A stretch of DNA of 64,000 bases from Amycolatopsis pretoriensis. GTDB lineage: Bacteria; Actinomycetota; Actinomycetes; Mycobacteriales; Pseudonocardiaceae. Positions 25,963 through 34,868 of the stretch are shown one piece after another. The stretch is from positions 558,001 to 622,000 of the forward strand of contig NZ_FNUJ01000004.1 in NCBI RefSeq assembly GCF_900107925.1. Reading direction: 5' to 3'. Numbering within the stretch: position 1 is the stretch's first letter; each line of letters begins with the position of its first letter. Below the pieces are notes generated by a model. That model saw nothing but the letters and a program-made list of their open reading frames with translations, was not told the DNA's origin and did not search any database. The position numbers were made by a program, and so were the translations under genes.

Positions 25963-26024
25963 CCCGGACCGCACTGCCGCCCAGCGCGCCCCGTCCCGTG
26001 AGCGGCCGGAGGCGCAGCCGATGA
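25959..26024 (+). CDS. Very short chained ORF before tadC
   Basis: 21 residues from ATG 25959 (ATGA overlap), ending in the tadC start at 26021. Its end, GRRRSR, echoes the previous ORF's NERRRGR because the surrounding DNA (GAGCGG, then AGGCGC, then GCCGATGACC) is duplicated. Coding status is uncertain. Confidence 0.2.
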   Translation: MTRTALPPSAPRPVSGRRRSR

Positions 26025-26734
26025 CCGCGACCGCCCTCCTTCTCTGCGCCGCGGCTCTACTCATCTGGCCGAGCGAAGCCGCAGCTCGCAGATTCACCTG
26101 GCTGTCCGGCACCCCGGCCCCCGAGCCCCGCAAGTGGCCCCGAACGATCCCCCACCTCGCGACCACCCTCGGCGGCATCTCGACAGCGGTCCTGATCGGC
26201 GGCCTCCCCGGCGCAGTCATCGGAGCCGTGGTGACCGCCGCCGGCTGGTGGGCCGTCCGCCGGACCCGGCGGCCGCGAGCACCCATCCTCGACCCAACCG
26301 CCAAGCTCCACCTCGCCCGGACACTCGACCTCCTGGCGGCCTGCCTCCGCGCAGGTCTACCGGTGCCGTCAGCACTCGACGCCGTAGCCGACACCGCGCC
26401 GGCCGAAGCGGGCGCGGCACTGCGCTCGACCGCCGGCCTGCTGGCCCTCGGTTCCCCGGCGGAGGAGGCCTGGGCACCGGTGCAGGCCCTCGCGGGCGAA
26501 CTGGCGGCCGCGGCGATCCGGACATCCCGGTCCGGCGCGGCGTTCGCCACGGCGGCCGCCGACCTCGCCGGGCGGTTCCGCGAGGAGCTCGCCACCGAAG
26601 CGGAGGAGCGCGCCGAACGGGCCGGCGTGGCGCTGGCCCTGCCCGTCGGCCTGTGTTTCCTGCCGGCCTTCTTCTGCCTGGGCGTGCTGCCGGTCGTGCT
26701 CGGCCTGGCCGGACGTCTCGGCCCGCTCTTCTGA
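26021..26734 (+). CDS. tadC: TadC-like membrane protein (type II secretion system F domain)
   Basis: 237 residues. Helices at the N-terminus (ATALLLCAAALLIW), near residues 50-80, and at the C-terminus (ALALPVGLCFLPAFFCLGVLPVVLGLAG). The GspF-type helical region is LDLLAACLRAGLPVPSALDAVAD then AAAAIRTSRSGAAFATAAADL. It pairs with TadB as the pilus assembly platform. ATG 26021 has CCGGAGGCGC upstream and overlaps the short ORF before it. Confidence 0.82.
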   Translation: MTATALLLCAAALLIWPSEAAARRFTWLSGTPAPEPRKWPRTIPHLATTLGGISTAVLIGGLPGAVIGAVVTAAGWWAVRRTRRPRAPILDPTAKLHLARTLDLLAACLRAGLPVPSALDAVADTAPAEAGAALRSTAGLLALGSPAEEAWAPVQALAGELAAAAIRTSRSGAAFATAAADLAGRFREELATEAEERAERAGVALALPVGLCFLPAFFCLGVLPVVLGLAGRLGPLF

Positions 26735-26762
26735 CCACCGACAAAGCAGTGAAGGGAATCCC

Positions 26763-26927
26763 ATGCGCGCGCCCCGCTCCGACGACGGTTCCACGACGGT
26801 CGAGTACGCGATCGTCACGGTCGCCGTCGCGGCTTTCGCGGCCGTCCTCTACACCCTCCTCACCGGCGACTCGGTCGTCTCGTGGCTGACGAACCTGGTC
26901 ATGAAGGCCTTGACGGTGCCGTCGTGA
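26763..26927 (+). CDS. Flp-type pilin-like small protein (DUF4244)
   Basis: 54 residues: a short charged leader ending DDG, then STTVEYAIVTVAVAAFAAVLYTLL. The Gly before a hydrophobic helix with Glu at position 5 is the class of prepilin-peptidase processing sites, so this is probably the structural subunit of the pilus. ATG 26763 has AGTGAAGGGA upstream. It overlaps the next start by GTGA. Confidence 0.85.
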   Translation: MRAPRSDDGSTTVEYAIVTVAVAAFAAVLYTLLTGDSVVSWLTNLVMKALTVPS

Positions 26928-27283
26928 GCCGAAGAGACGAAGGAGCGGTGACGGTCGAAGCAGCGCTCGGTCTGGCCGGCCTGACCGTGGTGACGGTCCT
27001 GCTGGTCGCGGGCCTGACGGTCCTGGCGAGCCAGCTCCGCTGCACGGACGCGGCCCGCGAAGCCGCCCGGCTCCTGGCCAGAGGCCAACCCCACGAGGCC
27101 GCATCGGCGGTCCACCAGATCGCCCCACCGGGCGCGAACCTCGCCATCCACCAGGAAGGCGACGCAATAACGGTCGAGGTCACTGCCCACTCGGTGGCCG
27201 GCCTGCTGCCCTCGGTCGACTTGCAAGCGACGGCTTACGCGGTCGCCGAACCAGGAACGGAGGTCGCCGATGCGCCCGGCTGA
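26924..27283 (+). CDS. TadE-like minor pilin
   Basis: 119 residues from GTG 26924, in a 4-bp overlap with the pilin stop. The leader RRDEGAVTVEAALGLAGLTVVTVLLVAGLTVL has the TadE motif (E-G-x-x-x-V-E followed by a hydrophobic helix). The remainder is a small extracytoplasmic domain (CTDAAREAARLLARGQ). It probably caps or modulates the Flp pilus. Confidence 0.82.
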   Translation: MSRRDEGAVTVEAALGLAGLTVVTVLLVAGLTVLASQLRCTDAAREAARLLARGQPHEAASAVHQIAPPGANLAIHQEGDAITVEVTAHSVAGLLPSVDLQATAYAVAEPGTEVADAPG

Positions 27284-27635
27284 CCCACACCCGGACAGCG
27301 GCGTGGCCACCATCTGGACGGCGATGGCGGTGGCCGCGTTGACGGGAGTCGCGCTCCTCGGCTGCTGGCTCGCGACCGCGGTGCTCGCCCGTCACCGGGC
27401 AGAGACAGCAGCCGACCTGGGCGCGCTCGCGGCGGCCTCGCATGCAGTGGAAGGCCCAGCCCGGGCCTGCGAGCGCGCCAGGTGGATCGCGGATCGGATG
27501 GCGGTCACGCTCCTGACGTGCAGATGGCAGCGGCTGGACGCCTTCGTCGAGGTGCAGGCACCGGGCCTGCCCTTCGGCGGGCTGCCCGGTCCATCAGCCA
27601 GGGCCCGAGCCGGACCCACGAGCCAGCCACCGTGA
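27270..27635 (+). CDS. TadE-like protein of the helicase/secretion neighbourhood
   Basis: 121 residues from ATG 27270, overlapping the previous gene by 14 bp. The N-terminus DSGVATIWTAMAVAALTGVALLGCWLA carries a GxA(T/S) processing-like site and one membrane helix, followed by the family segment ARHRAETAADLGALAAASHAVEG and a Cys pair (ACERARWIADRMAVTLLTCRW). Matches the Rv3654c-type TadE-like family. The C-terminal 20 residues are Pro/Ala-rich and run into repeated DNA. Confidence 0.8.
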   Translation: MRPADPHPDSGVATIWTAMAVAALTGVALLGCWLATAVLARHRAETAADLGALAAASHAVEGPARACERARWIADRMAVTLLTCRWQRLDAFVEVQAPGLPFGGLPGPSARARAGPTSQPP

Positions 27636-27832
27636 CCGGCCCACCGACCATGGCACGCGCCGGACCCCGCCGGCTGGCCAAGGTGCCCGGTTCGCCAGCC
27701 ATGGCGCGCGCCGGACCCATCGTCCGACCGCCGCGACCCATCTATAGGAGGGAGCCCACGCCAGCGACCGCTGGCCCGGCGACCGAGCCAGCCGATGCAA
27801 CCCACCTCCGTCGACCCAGCCGCGGCCGGTGA
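27632..27832 (+). CDS. Short chained ORF with repeated MARAGP motif
   Basis: 66 residues from GTG 27632 (GTGA overlap with the TadE-like stop). Contains PPTMARAGPRR and SPAMARAGPIV, coded by direct DNA repeats (ATGGCACGCGCCGGACC at about 27650 and ATGGCGCGCGCCGGACC at about 27701). Pro/Arg-rich, no domain. Another short frame, 27829-27927 (32 residues), continues the chain in the same way. Coding status is doubtful. Confidence 0.25.
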   Translation: MTGPPTMARAGPRRLAKVPGSPAMARAGPIVRPPRPIYRREPTPATAGPATEPADATHLRRPSRGR

Positions 27833-27927
27833 CCGCTCACCGGGACCCCCGGCGGGCCGCCCGCCCGCCGGACGCCGACCGGTCGGTATGCCACGGTGAC
27901 CGGCTGATCCGCCGGGGCGGACGATAA

Positions 27928-28272
27928 GTGGCGAATTGTCACGGGCAGCGGTCGATAGTGCACGGCGAGCGGTCGGCCACCCCGCTCACCTGCGCCGATA
28001 CCGCTCGCGAAAGCCGCCGCTCGGCCGGTGCGAGTACCCCGGAGCCCGGGAGCCAGCGCGACGAACGGTCCGTGGGCGGCTGCCGTTCACCGTCGATCCG
28101 CGCCGCCGGGTTCGGTCGGGCGGTAGGGACTACCGGGCGTTCATCGCCGCGTAACCACCGGTTGTCGCGCGGGGGTTCCGGGCAATGTGCAACTTGCCGT
28201 TAAGTGAGATGTGCGACACCACGGCAAGGTTTAGCGGGTCGCGGAGAACCGGAACCTAAGGCAGGAAAGACA
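27928..28272. other. Intergenic region between tad locus and primase-like gene
   Basis: 345 bp with no convincing gene. It presumably holds the promoter of the primase-like gene at 28273. No terminator or RNA gene was recognised. Confidence 0.5.
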
Positions 28273-28887
28273 ATGTTGGACGCGAATTGGCCGGACAGCT
28301 GGCGCGGCGCCTTCCGCATCGAACTGCGGGCGGAGGCGATCGGTCTCGCCTGGCGCGGCTGGCCGGTGCTCCCGGGCGTCAACCCCGCGCTCACCGAAGG
28401 CGACGACCTGACCTGGCGCCGTCCGGTGCCGGCCAGTGACACCTGGCGCGAGCAGATCGGCACCCACGCCCACGAGGTCGCCACCTGGTTCTCCGACCGC
28501 ACCCACAGCCTCCTCGTCGCGACCGGCACCGTGCTCGACGCCATCGAGGTCGACGACGAACTCGGCAAGCGCGCCTGCCGCCTGCTGCGCGCCCTCGGTC
28601 ACCCGGCGCCGATCATCGCGCTGCCGAACGGCCGCTGGCTCTTCCTCACCACCGTCGCCGACCGCGTGCCGGCCGAGCTGGCGTCGCGCGCCGACATCCA
28701 GTGGCACGGCAAGGACAGCTACATCCCGCTGCCGCCGTCGCCGTTCCAGCACGGTGTCGTGCACTGGCGCGTCAAGCCCGAGGTCTGCGGCTGGCAGCTG
28801 CCGGACGCCGCCGAGGTGCACGACGTGCTCGTCCGCGCGCTCGCCGGTGCCGAAACCCCGCAGCTGGTCCAGTCCACCGCGGCCTGA
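28273..28887 (+). CDS. Bifunctional primase/polymerase (Prim-Pol N-terminal domain)-like protein
   Basis: 204 residues from ATG 28273 (MLDANWPDSWRGAFRIELRAEAIGLAWRGWPVLPG); GGAAAG lies upstream. The opening AEAIGLAWRGWPVLPG, with later GRWLFLTTVADRVPAEL and SYIPLPPSPFQHGVVHWRV, resembles stand-alone actinobacterial proteins annotated as bifunctional DNA primase/polymerase. The catalytic D-x-D/H signature of active Prim-Pol is not evident, so it may be a non-catalytic regulatory relative. It is monocistronic and faces the helicase gene. Confidence 0.6.
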   Translation: MLDANWPDSWRGAFRIELRAEAIGLAWRGWPVLPGVNPALTEGDDLTWRRPVPASDTWREQIGTHAHEVATWFSDRTHSLLVATGTVLDAIEVDDELGKRACRLLRALGHPAPIIALPNGRWLFLTTVADRVPAELASRADIQWHGKDSYIPLPPSPFQHGVVHWRVKPEVCGWQLPDAAEVHDVLVRALAGAETPQLVQSTAA

Positions 28888-28970
28888 ACCACCCGAACCA
28901 CCGCCGCCGGCCGGTCCCAGCCCGGTCGAGGCGGAGCACGACACAACTCCATGAACCACCAAGTGGCCGT

Positions 28971-31475
28971 CTAGGCACCGTGTTGACGCAACGCCCCGAG
29001 CACGGTTCCCAAGACAGCCACTGCCCCCGCCTTGTCCAGCGGATCGTTGCCGTTCCCGCACTTCGGCGACTGGACGCAGGACGGGCAGCCCGTCGGGCAC
29101 TCGCAGGAGACGATCGCCTCCCGCGTAGCGGCCAGCCACGGGACAATCGCGGCATAACCGCGTTCGGCGAATCCCGCACCCCCGGGATGGCCGTCATGCA
29201 CGAACACCGTCGCCTCCCCGGTGTCTTCGTGCCACGCGGTACTCACCCCGCCGATGTCCCATCGGTCGCACGTAGCGAACAGCGGTAGCAGGCCGATCGC
29301 CGCGTGCTCGGCGGCATGCAGGGCACCGGGGACTCGTGCCGGAATCAGTCCGGCACTCCCCGGTGCCCTGCCACCACCCTCGTGAACGGGCCCCCGACCG
29401 TTCGCCAGGGGTTCCTCCCCGGTCCCCACCGGCCCCGCAGATTCGGTCCCCACCCGATGGCCCCCGGTCCCCACCTCGCCATCAGCCGAAGCCGAAGCCG
29501 ATGTAGAAGCCGATGCCGAAACCCGCGGACGTCCCCCGACCGCCGGCCCCAGCAGCGGCGACGAGATCGTGTACCAGACCGCCCGCGTGTGCAGGCTCTG
29601 CTCCGGCAGGTCCAACGGCGTGCTGTCCAGCACCTCGCCCGAGGGCCGTCGTCGCAGGTAGCCGACCACCTGCGACGTCACCGCCACCTCGCCGAGGCAC
29701 ACGCTCACCCCGCCGAACTCCTGCTTCTCCTGCGTGCTCAGCACCGCGATGTCCACGATCTCGCGCGGTGTCGTCGTCCAGTCCGGGTTCTCCGCGTGGA
29801 CCATCGCCAGCCCCTGGTCCAGGTCCAGCTCGTCGACGACGTACGACGACCCCTGGTGCAGGTACACCGCGCCGGGGTGGACCGCGAAGCACGCCGATCC
29901 CGGGTCGACCGTCCCGAGCATCCGCCCGGAGTCCGACTCGACCACCGCGATCTGCTCGCCGCCCGTGCCGCGGATCCCGACCTCGGCGTGCGGCCGGTCG
30001 CGGGACGTCCAGTACCAGCCGCTCGACCGGCGGCGCAGCAGCTTCTGCTCCGTCAGCTCCGCCAGAACCTCCTGAGCCGCCGCGCCGCCGAACATCTCCA
30101 GCTCGGGGACCGTCAGCGGCAGCTCCGCCACCGCGCACGCGAGCTGCGGCGCCAGCACGTACGGGTTCGCCGGGTCGAGCACCGCCGTCTCGACCGGCCG
30201 CGAAAGCAACGCTGCCGGGTGGTGCACCAAGTACGTGTCCAGCGGATCGTCCCGGGCGACGAACACCACCAGCGCCGAGTCACCCGAACGGCCCGCCCGC
30301 CCAGCCTGCTGCCAGAACGACGCGAGCGTGCCCGGGTAGCCGGCCAGCACCACCGCGTCCAGCCCCGCGATGTCGACGCCCAGCTCGAGAGCGTTGGTCG
30401 TCGCGACGCCGAGCAATCGTCCCGACAGCAACGCCGCCTCCAGTGCGCGACGCTCTTCCGGAAGGTATCCAGACCTATACGCCGCAACGGTTTCCGTCAA
30501 CGCCGGGTCCACTTCGGACAGTATGCGACGCGTACCCAGCGCGGCCAGCTCAGCGCCCCGCCGGGACCGGATGAAGGCCAGCGACCGCGCACCCTCGACG
30601 ACCAGGTCGGCCAGGATTCGCGACGTCTCCGCGCCCGCCGAACGCCGGACCGGCGCGCCGTTCTCCCCGGTCAGCTCCTCCAGCAACGGCGGCTCCCACA
30701 ACACCACCGTCCGGGCGCCGCGGGGCGAGGCATCCTCCGTCACCGCCTCACAAGGAACCCCGGTAAGCCGTGAAGCGAACGAAGCGGGCGAAGCCGTCGT
30801 CGCCGAGGCGAGCACGAACACCGGCGAAGCACCGTAGTGCTCGGCCACGCGCCGAAGCCGGCGAAGCAGCAAAGCGACGTGCGAGCCGAAGACACCGCGG
30901 TAGCTGTGGCACTCGTCGACGACCACGCAGCCGAGCCGCCGGAAGAACGCCGCCCACCGCCCGTGCTGCGAAAGGATCCCGCGGTGCAGCATGTCCGGGT
31001 TGGTGAACACCCAGTTGGCGTGCGCGCGCACCCAGTCGCGCTCCACCATCGGCGTGTCCCCGTCGAACGACGCCGCCCGGACGCCCGGCACGTCCAAAGA
31101 GGACACCGAGCGCAGCTGGTCCGCCCCCAGCGCCTTGGTCGGCGACAGGTAGAGCGCGTTCGTCTTCTCGCCCGCGGCCAGCCGGGACAGCACCGGCAGC
31201 TGGTAGGCGAGCGACTTGCCCGACGCCGTGCCGGTCGAAACCACGACGTGCCGGCCCTCGTACGCGTGCGAAGCCGCCTCCGCCTGGTGCGCCCACGGCA
31301 GCGCCACCCCGCAGTCACCGAACGCGCGGACCACCGCCGGATCGGCCCACGACGGCCACGGCACGCACGTCGCGGACCGGCCCGGCAGGTCCGCGACGTG
31401 CGTGACCGGGTCTTCGCGCGCGGGGATGCCGGCGGTCACCCGCCCCAGCAGCCGCCGGCCCCGTGATTCGTCCAC
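28971..31475 (-). CDS. DEAH-box helicase with DUF1998 domain (Rv3649/MrfA-like)
   Basis: 834 residues from GTG 31475. N-terminal helicase core: Q-like GVALPWAHQAEA, Walker A VVSTGTASGKSLAYQLP (near residue 70), VVVDECHSYRG (DECH box), ASATTASP, then motif VI QQAGRAGRSGDSALVVFVA. The C-terminal DUF1998 zinc site is CECPTGCPSCVQSPKCGNGN. A low-complexity insert (SASASTSASASADGEVGTGG) lies near residue 660. It matches the DEAH helicase of the helicase/secretion neighbourhood; a Bacillus relative, MrfA, works in repair of mitomycin damage. Substrates here are unknown. It is divergent from hppA. Confidence 0.9.
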   Translation of the reverse strand: MDESRGRRLLGRVTAGIPAREDPVTHVADLPGRSATCVPWPSWADPAVVRAFGDCGVALPWAHQAEAASHAYEGRHVVVSTGTASGKSLAYQLPVLSRLAAGEKTNALYLSPTKALGADQLRSVSSLDVPGVRAASFDGDTPMVERDWVRAHANWVFTNPDMLHRGILSQHGRWAAFFRRLGCVVVDECHSYRGVFGSHVALLLRRLRRVAEHYGASPVFVLASATTASPASFASRLTGVPCEAVTEDASPRGARTVVLWEPPLLEELTGENGAPVRRSAGAETSRILADLVVEGARSLAFIRSRRGAELAALGTRRILSEVDPALTETVAAYRSGYLPEERRALEAALLSGRLLGVATTNALELGVDIAGLDAVVLAGYPGTLASFWQQAGRAGRSGDSALVVFVARDDPLDTYLVHHPAALLSRPVETAVLDPANPYVLAPQLACAVAELPLTVPELEMFGGAAAQEVLAELTEQKLLRRRSSGWYWTSRDRPHAEVGIRGTGGEQIAVVESDSGRMLGTVDPGSACFAVHPGAVYLHQGSSYVVDELDLDQGLAMVHAENPDWTTTPREIVDIAVLSTQEKQEFGGVSVCLGEVAVTSQVVGYLRRRPSGEVLDSTPLDLPEQSLHTRAVWYTISSPLLGPAVGGRPRVSASASTSASASADGEVGTGGHRVGTESAGPVGTGEEPLANGRGPVHEGGGRAPGSAGLIPARVPGALHAAEHAAIGLLPLFATCDRWDIGGVSTAWHEDTGEATVFVHDGHPGGAGFAERGYAAIVPWLAATREAIVSCECPTGCPSCVQSPKCGNGNDPLDKAGAVAVLGTVLGALRQHGA

Positions 31476-31555
31476 CCGCCGAGCTTGGCACAGGGGTACG
31501 ACAGTTCCGCCAGATCGCCGGAGCCCCAACGGAATCCGGCCAGAGGGATCGATCA

Positions 31556-31571
31556 AGTGAGGAGGCTCACA
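31556..31571. promoter_or_regulatory. CRP-like site upstream of hppA and helicase
   Basis: AGTGAGGAGGCTCACA fits the CRP/GlxR-type pattern (T)GTGA-N6-TCAC(A) with one outer mismatch. It is in the 314-bp divergent gap, about 80 bp from the helicase start and 220 bp from hppA. Confidence 0.4.
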
Positions 31572-31789
31572 AGGTAACGGAATGTACTGTCCCGGGGACG
31601 CCTTAAAGGCGCTGGTTGCGATACCAATACACTCCCGCAATCCACACCCTCTGTGGTGAGCGTCATGCGAGACGTGCATCGCCGCACGGCTAGCGTGTCG
31701 CTCGGTACAGGGTCCATGCCAGCGTCGGCCGTGTCGAACCCTCGGCTTGCCGTCGACGCTGGCGATCGGCGACGTCTCCTGGAGGACGA

Positions 31790-34087
31790 ATGTCACGGCA
31801 GTTCCTCACGGAGGGCGCAGGCAACATTGCGCTCACCGGAGGTGGCTACACGATTGTCGGTGTAGTCGCCGTGGTCGCGCTTGCCGCACTCGTCATCGGC
31901 TACGTCCTGCTCAAGGAGGTGCTGGCCGCAGGCCAGGGCACCGCCAAGATGCAGGACATCGCCAAGGCGGTGCAGGAAGGCGCGGCCGCTTACCTCAAGC
32001 GGCAGCGGAACACCCTCGCCATTTTCGGCGTGATCGTGTTCCTCCTGCTCTTCGCACTTCCCGCCGACGACTGGAACGAGAAGATCGGCCGTTCGATCTT
32101 CTTCCTGGTCGGTGCGGCTTTCTCGTTCGCGATCGGCTACCTCGGCATGTGGCTGGCCACGCAGGCGAACCTGCGCGTGGCCGCCGCGTCGCGCGAGGAA
32201 GGCGGCCGTGAGGTCGCCATGCGCGTGGCGTTCCGCACCGGTGGTGTCGTCGGCATGATCACCGTCGGCCTCGGCCTGTTCGGTGCCGCGGTCGTCGTGC
32301 TGGTCTACACCGGCCAGGCGCCCAAGGTGCTCGAGGGCTTCGGCTTCGGCGCCGCCCTGATCGCGATGTTCATGCGTGTCGGCGGCGGTATCTTCACCAA
32401 GGCCGCCGACGTCGGCGCGGACCTGGTCGGCAAGGTCGAGCAGGGCATCCCGGAGGACGACCCGCGCAACGCCGCGACCATCGCGGACAACGTGGGCGAC
32501 AACGTCGGCGACTGCGCCGGCATGGCCGCGGACCTCTTCGAGTCCTACGCCGTCATGCTGGTCGCCGCGCTGATCCTGGGCAGCACCGCCTTCGGCGTGC
32601 ACGGCCTGATCTTCCCGCTGATCGTCCCCGCCATCGGTGTCATCACCGCCGTCATCGGTGTCTACATCACCAAGGCGCGCGCGGGTGAAGGCGGTCTGGT
32701 CACGATCAACCGCTCCTTCTACATCTCCGCGGTCATTTCCGCGGTCCTGTCGGCGATCGCGGCGTTCGTCTACCTGCCGAGCAGCTTCTCCGACTTCGGC
32801 GCGGGCTTCGAGAACTCGGGCAACCCGGCGGTCATCGCGACCATCGCGGTGATCATCGGCATCGTGCTCGCCGCGGTCATCCTGAAGCTGACCGGTTACT
32901 ACACCGGCACCGAGTACAAGCCGGTCAAGGACGTCGCGCAGACGTCGGAGACCGGTGGCGCGACCGTCATCCTCTCGGGCATCTCGGTCGGTTTCGAGTC
33001 CGCCGTCTACACCGCGCTGGTGATCGGCGCGGCCGTGTTCGGCGCGTACCTGCTGGGCGGCGGCGTCGCGCTGTTCGCCGTGGCGCTGGCCGGTACCGGC
33101 CTGCTGACCACCGTCGGCGTCATCGTCGCGATGGACACCTTCGGCCCGGTTTCGGACAACGCGCAGGGCATCGCCGAGATGTCGGGCGACGTCGACGAGA
33201 AGGCCGCGCAGATCCTCACCGAGCTGGACGCGGTCGGCAACACCACCAAAGCCATCACCAAGGGCATCGCGATCGCGACGGCCGTCCTCGCGGCGACCGC
33301 GCTCTTCGGCTCCTACTCGGACGCGATCACGAAGACGCTGGCCGGCATGGGCAACGGCGTCGTCACCGGCATGGACGCGGCCAAGTCGTTCGTCAACGCG
33401 ATCGTCAGCCCGAACACGCTGGTCGGCGTCATCATCGGCGCGGCCGTGGTGTTCATGTTCTCGGGTCTCGCCGTCAACGCGGTCTCCCGCGCGGCCGGCG
33501 CCGTCGTCTACGAAGTCCGTCGCCAGTTCCGCGACATCCCGGGCATCATGGAGGGCACCACCCGCCCCGAGTACGGCAAGGTCGTCGACATCGTCACGCG
33601 CGACTCGCTGCGTGAACTGACGACGCCGGGCCTGCTCGCGGTCTTCGCCCCGATCGCGGTCGGCTTCGGCCTGGGCACCGGCGCGCTCGCCGGCTACCTG
33701 GCCGGCGCGATCGCCTGCGGCACCCTGATGGCGATCTTCCTCGCCAACTCGGGTGGCGCGTGGGACAACGCGAAGAAGCTGGTCGAGGACGGCAACCACG
33801 GTGGCAAGGGCTCGTCCGCGCACGAGGCCACCATCATCGGTGACACCGTGGGTGACCCGTTCAAGGACACCGCCGGCCCGGCGATCAACCCGCTGATCAA
33901 GGTCATGAACCTGGTCTCGGTCCTGATCGCGCCCGCCGTCGTCCAGTTCTCGATCGGTCCGGACGAGAACGCCGCCGTGCGCATCATCATCTCGCTGGTC
34001 GCGGTCGCCATCATCGTGGCGGCGATCGTGGTCTCGAAGCGCCGGGGCACGGTCCTCTCCGACACCCCGACGGAGATCAAGGCCTGA
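31790..34087 (+). CDS. hppA: Membrane H+-translocating pyrophosphatase (K+-independent type)
   Basis: 765 residues with about 16 membrane helices. Signature motifs: EDDPRNAATIADNVGDNVGD (near residue 222) holding the pyrophosphate/Mg ligands, SGGAWDNAKK and GDTVGDPFKDTAGPAINP near the C-terminus. The segment GNTTKAITKGIAIATA has Lys where K+-dependent enzymes have Ala, which assigns it to the K+-independent H+-pumping class. It couples PPi hydrolysis to proton export. ATG 31790 has CTGGAGGACGA upstream. A 16-bp perfect terminator stem follows. Monocistronic. Confidence 0.95.
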   Translation: MSRQFLTEGAGNIALTGGGYTIVGVVAVVALAALVIGYVLLKEVLAAGQGTAKMQDIAKAVQEGAAAYLKRQRNTLAIFGVIVFLLLFALPADDWNEKIGRSIFFLVGAAFSFAIGYLGMWLATQANLRVAAASREEGGREVAMRVAFRTGGVVGMITVGLGLFGAAVVVLVYTGQAPKVLEGFGFGAALIAMFMRVGGGIFTKAADVGADLVGKVEQGIPEDDPRNAATIADNVGDNVGDCAGMAADLFESYAVMLVAALILGSTAFGVHGLIFPLIVPAIGVITAVIGVYITKARAGEGGLVTINRSFYISAVISAVLSAIAAFVYLPSSFSDFGAGFENSGNPAVIATIAVIIGIVLAAVILKLTGYYTGTEYKPVKDVAQTSETGGATVILSGISVGFESAVYTALVIGAAVFGAYLLGGGVALFAVALAGTGLLTTVGVIVAMDTFGPVSDNAQGIAEMSGDVDEKAAQILTELDAVGNTTKAITKGIAIATAVLAATALFGSYSDAITKTLAGMGNGVVTGMDAAKSFVNAIVSPNTLVGVIIGAAVVFMFSGLAVNAVSRAAGAVVYEVRRQFRDIPGIMEGTTRPEYGKVVDIVTRDSLRELTTPGLLAVFAPIAVGFGLGTGALAGYLAGAIACGTLMAIFLANSGGAWDNAKKLVEDGNHGGKGSSAHEATIIGDTVGDPFKDTAGPAINPLIKVMNLVSVLIAPAVVQFSIGPDENAAVRIIISLVAVAIIVAAIVVSKRRGTVLSDTPTEIKA

Positions 34088-34099
34088 CGCACCACCGTT

Positions 34100-34137
34100 C
34101 CCGGGCCCGGCACGCAGCGTCGCGTGCCGGGCCCGGG
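34100..34137 (+). terminator. Strong hairpin after hppA
   Basis: CCCGGGCCCGGCACGC (34100-34115) pairs perfectly with GCGTGCCGGGCCCGGG (34122-34137), loop AGCGTC, 12 bp after the hppA stop. Confidence 0.85.
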
Positions 34138-34236
34138 GCGTGTCAGGCCATCCCACACAGGCCCGGCGACTTGCGAAGCGGCACCGAGTCGGTACCGTCG
34201 GGCCGTCCGGGACGTCGTCGAGCAGGAGGTGTTCAG

Positions 34237-34827
34237 GTGCGGCCGCGGTCAACCGTCTTCGCCGCCCTAACCACGACGATCACGATCGGCCTCGCCGGCT
34301 GCGGGCAGCAAGCCCCCGCGCAGTCGCCGGCGCGGGACCAGGGTCTGTCGGTGACGACCGTGGTGCCGCAGGCCGATCCCGCGGCGAGATGGGCGGACGC
34401 CTACTGCGGCGCGGTGACGCACCTGGTCCGCACCCTGGCGGACCTGCCGTCCGTCGACCCCAGCACGCCGCAGCAGGCGTCGAGGACGTCCAGTGACCTG
34501 CTTTCCTCCGTGGTCGGCGGCCTCGACCAGAGCCTGGCCGGTTTGAACGCGCTCGGCGCGCCCCCGGTGCCATCGGCGGACGGTGGCCGCGAGCACGTCA
34601 TCGGCCAGTTCTCCGAGATCCGCACGCAGGCCGAGAACGCCCGTCAGCGCATCGAGGCCGTCCGCGGCGACGCGGCGGCCACCAAGGAGGCGCTCGGCGA
34701 GGCCAAGGCCACGCTCGATCGCATCGACGCCCTCGACTACCTCAAGGGCCTCGAGGGCGTGCCCGCGCTGGCCGCGGCGGAGCAACGGGCTCCGGCATGC
34801 CGCCAGCTCGATCAATCTCCCAGGTGA
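34237..34827 (+). CDS. Secreted lipoprotein of unknown function
   Basis: 196 residues from GTG 34237 with AGGAGG 8 bases upstream. The signal ends in lipobox LAGC (TITIGLAGCGQQ, Cys near residue 21), so it should be lipid-anchored outside the membrane. The mature part has two Cys (DAYCGAV and ACRQL) and long helices (EIRTQAENARQRIEAVRGDAAATKEALGEAK) likely to form a helical bundle. No family recognised. It lies between hppA and the WhiA-like gene. Confidence 0.7.
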   Translation: MRPRSTVFAALTTTITIGLAGCGQQAPAQSPARDQGLSVTTVVPQADPAARWADAYCGAVTHLVRTLADLPSVDPSTPQQASRTSSDLLSSVVGGLDQSLAGLNALGAPPVPSADGGREHVIGQFSEIRTQAENARQRIEAVRGDAAATKEALGEAKATLDRIDALDYLKGLEGVPALAAAEQRAPACRQLDQSPR

Positions 34828-34842
34828 AGATCTCGCGCTGAA

Positions 34843-34858
34843 TCGAACTTGTGTTCTA
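34843..34858 (+). promoter_or_regulatory. LexA-like SOS box overlapping a leaderless promoter
   Basis: TCGAACTTGTGTTCTA matches the actinobacterial SOS box TCGAAC-N4-GTTCGA with one mismatch. It overlaps a TAGTAT -10 box (34857-34862), placed 12 bases before the GTG at 34869, so transcription would start at the initiation codon. Confidence 0.6.
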
Positions 34859-34868
34859 GTATAGCGCG

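Noticed and set aside
28273..28887. Prim-Pol-like gene as the element's replication gene
   Set aside because: It lies 20 kb outside the att sites, in the conserved backbone.
31793..34252. 819-codon frame opposite hppA
   Set aside because: hppA is unmistakable on the plus strand; the antisense product is Asp/Arg/Val repeats typical of a shadow frame.
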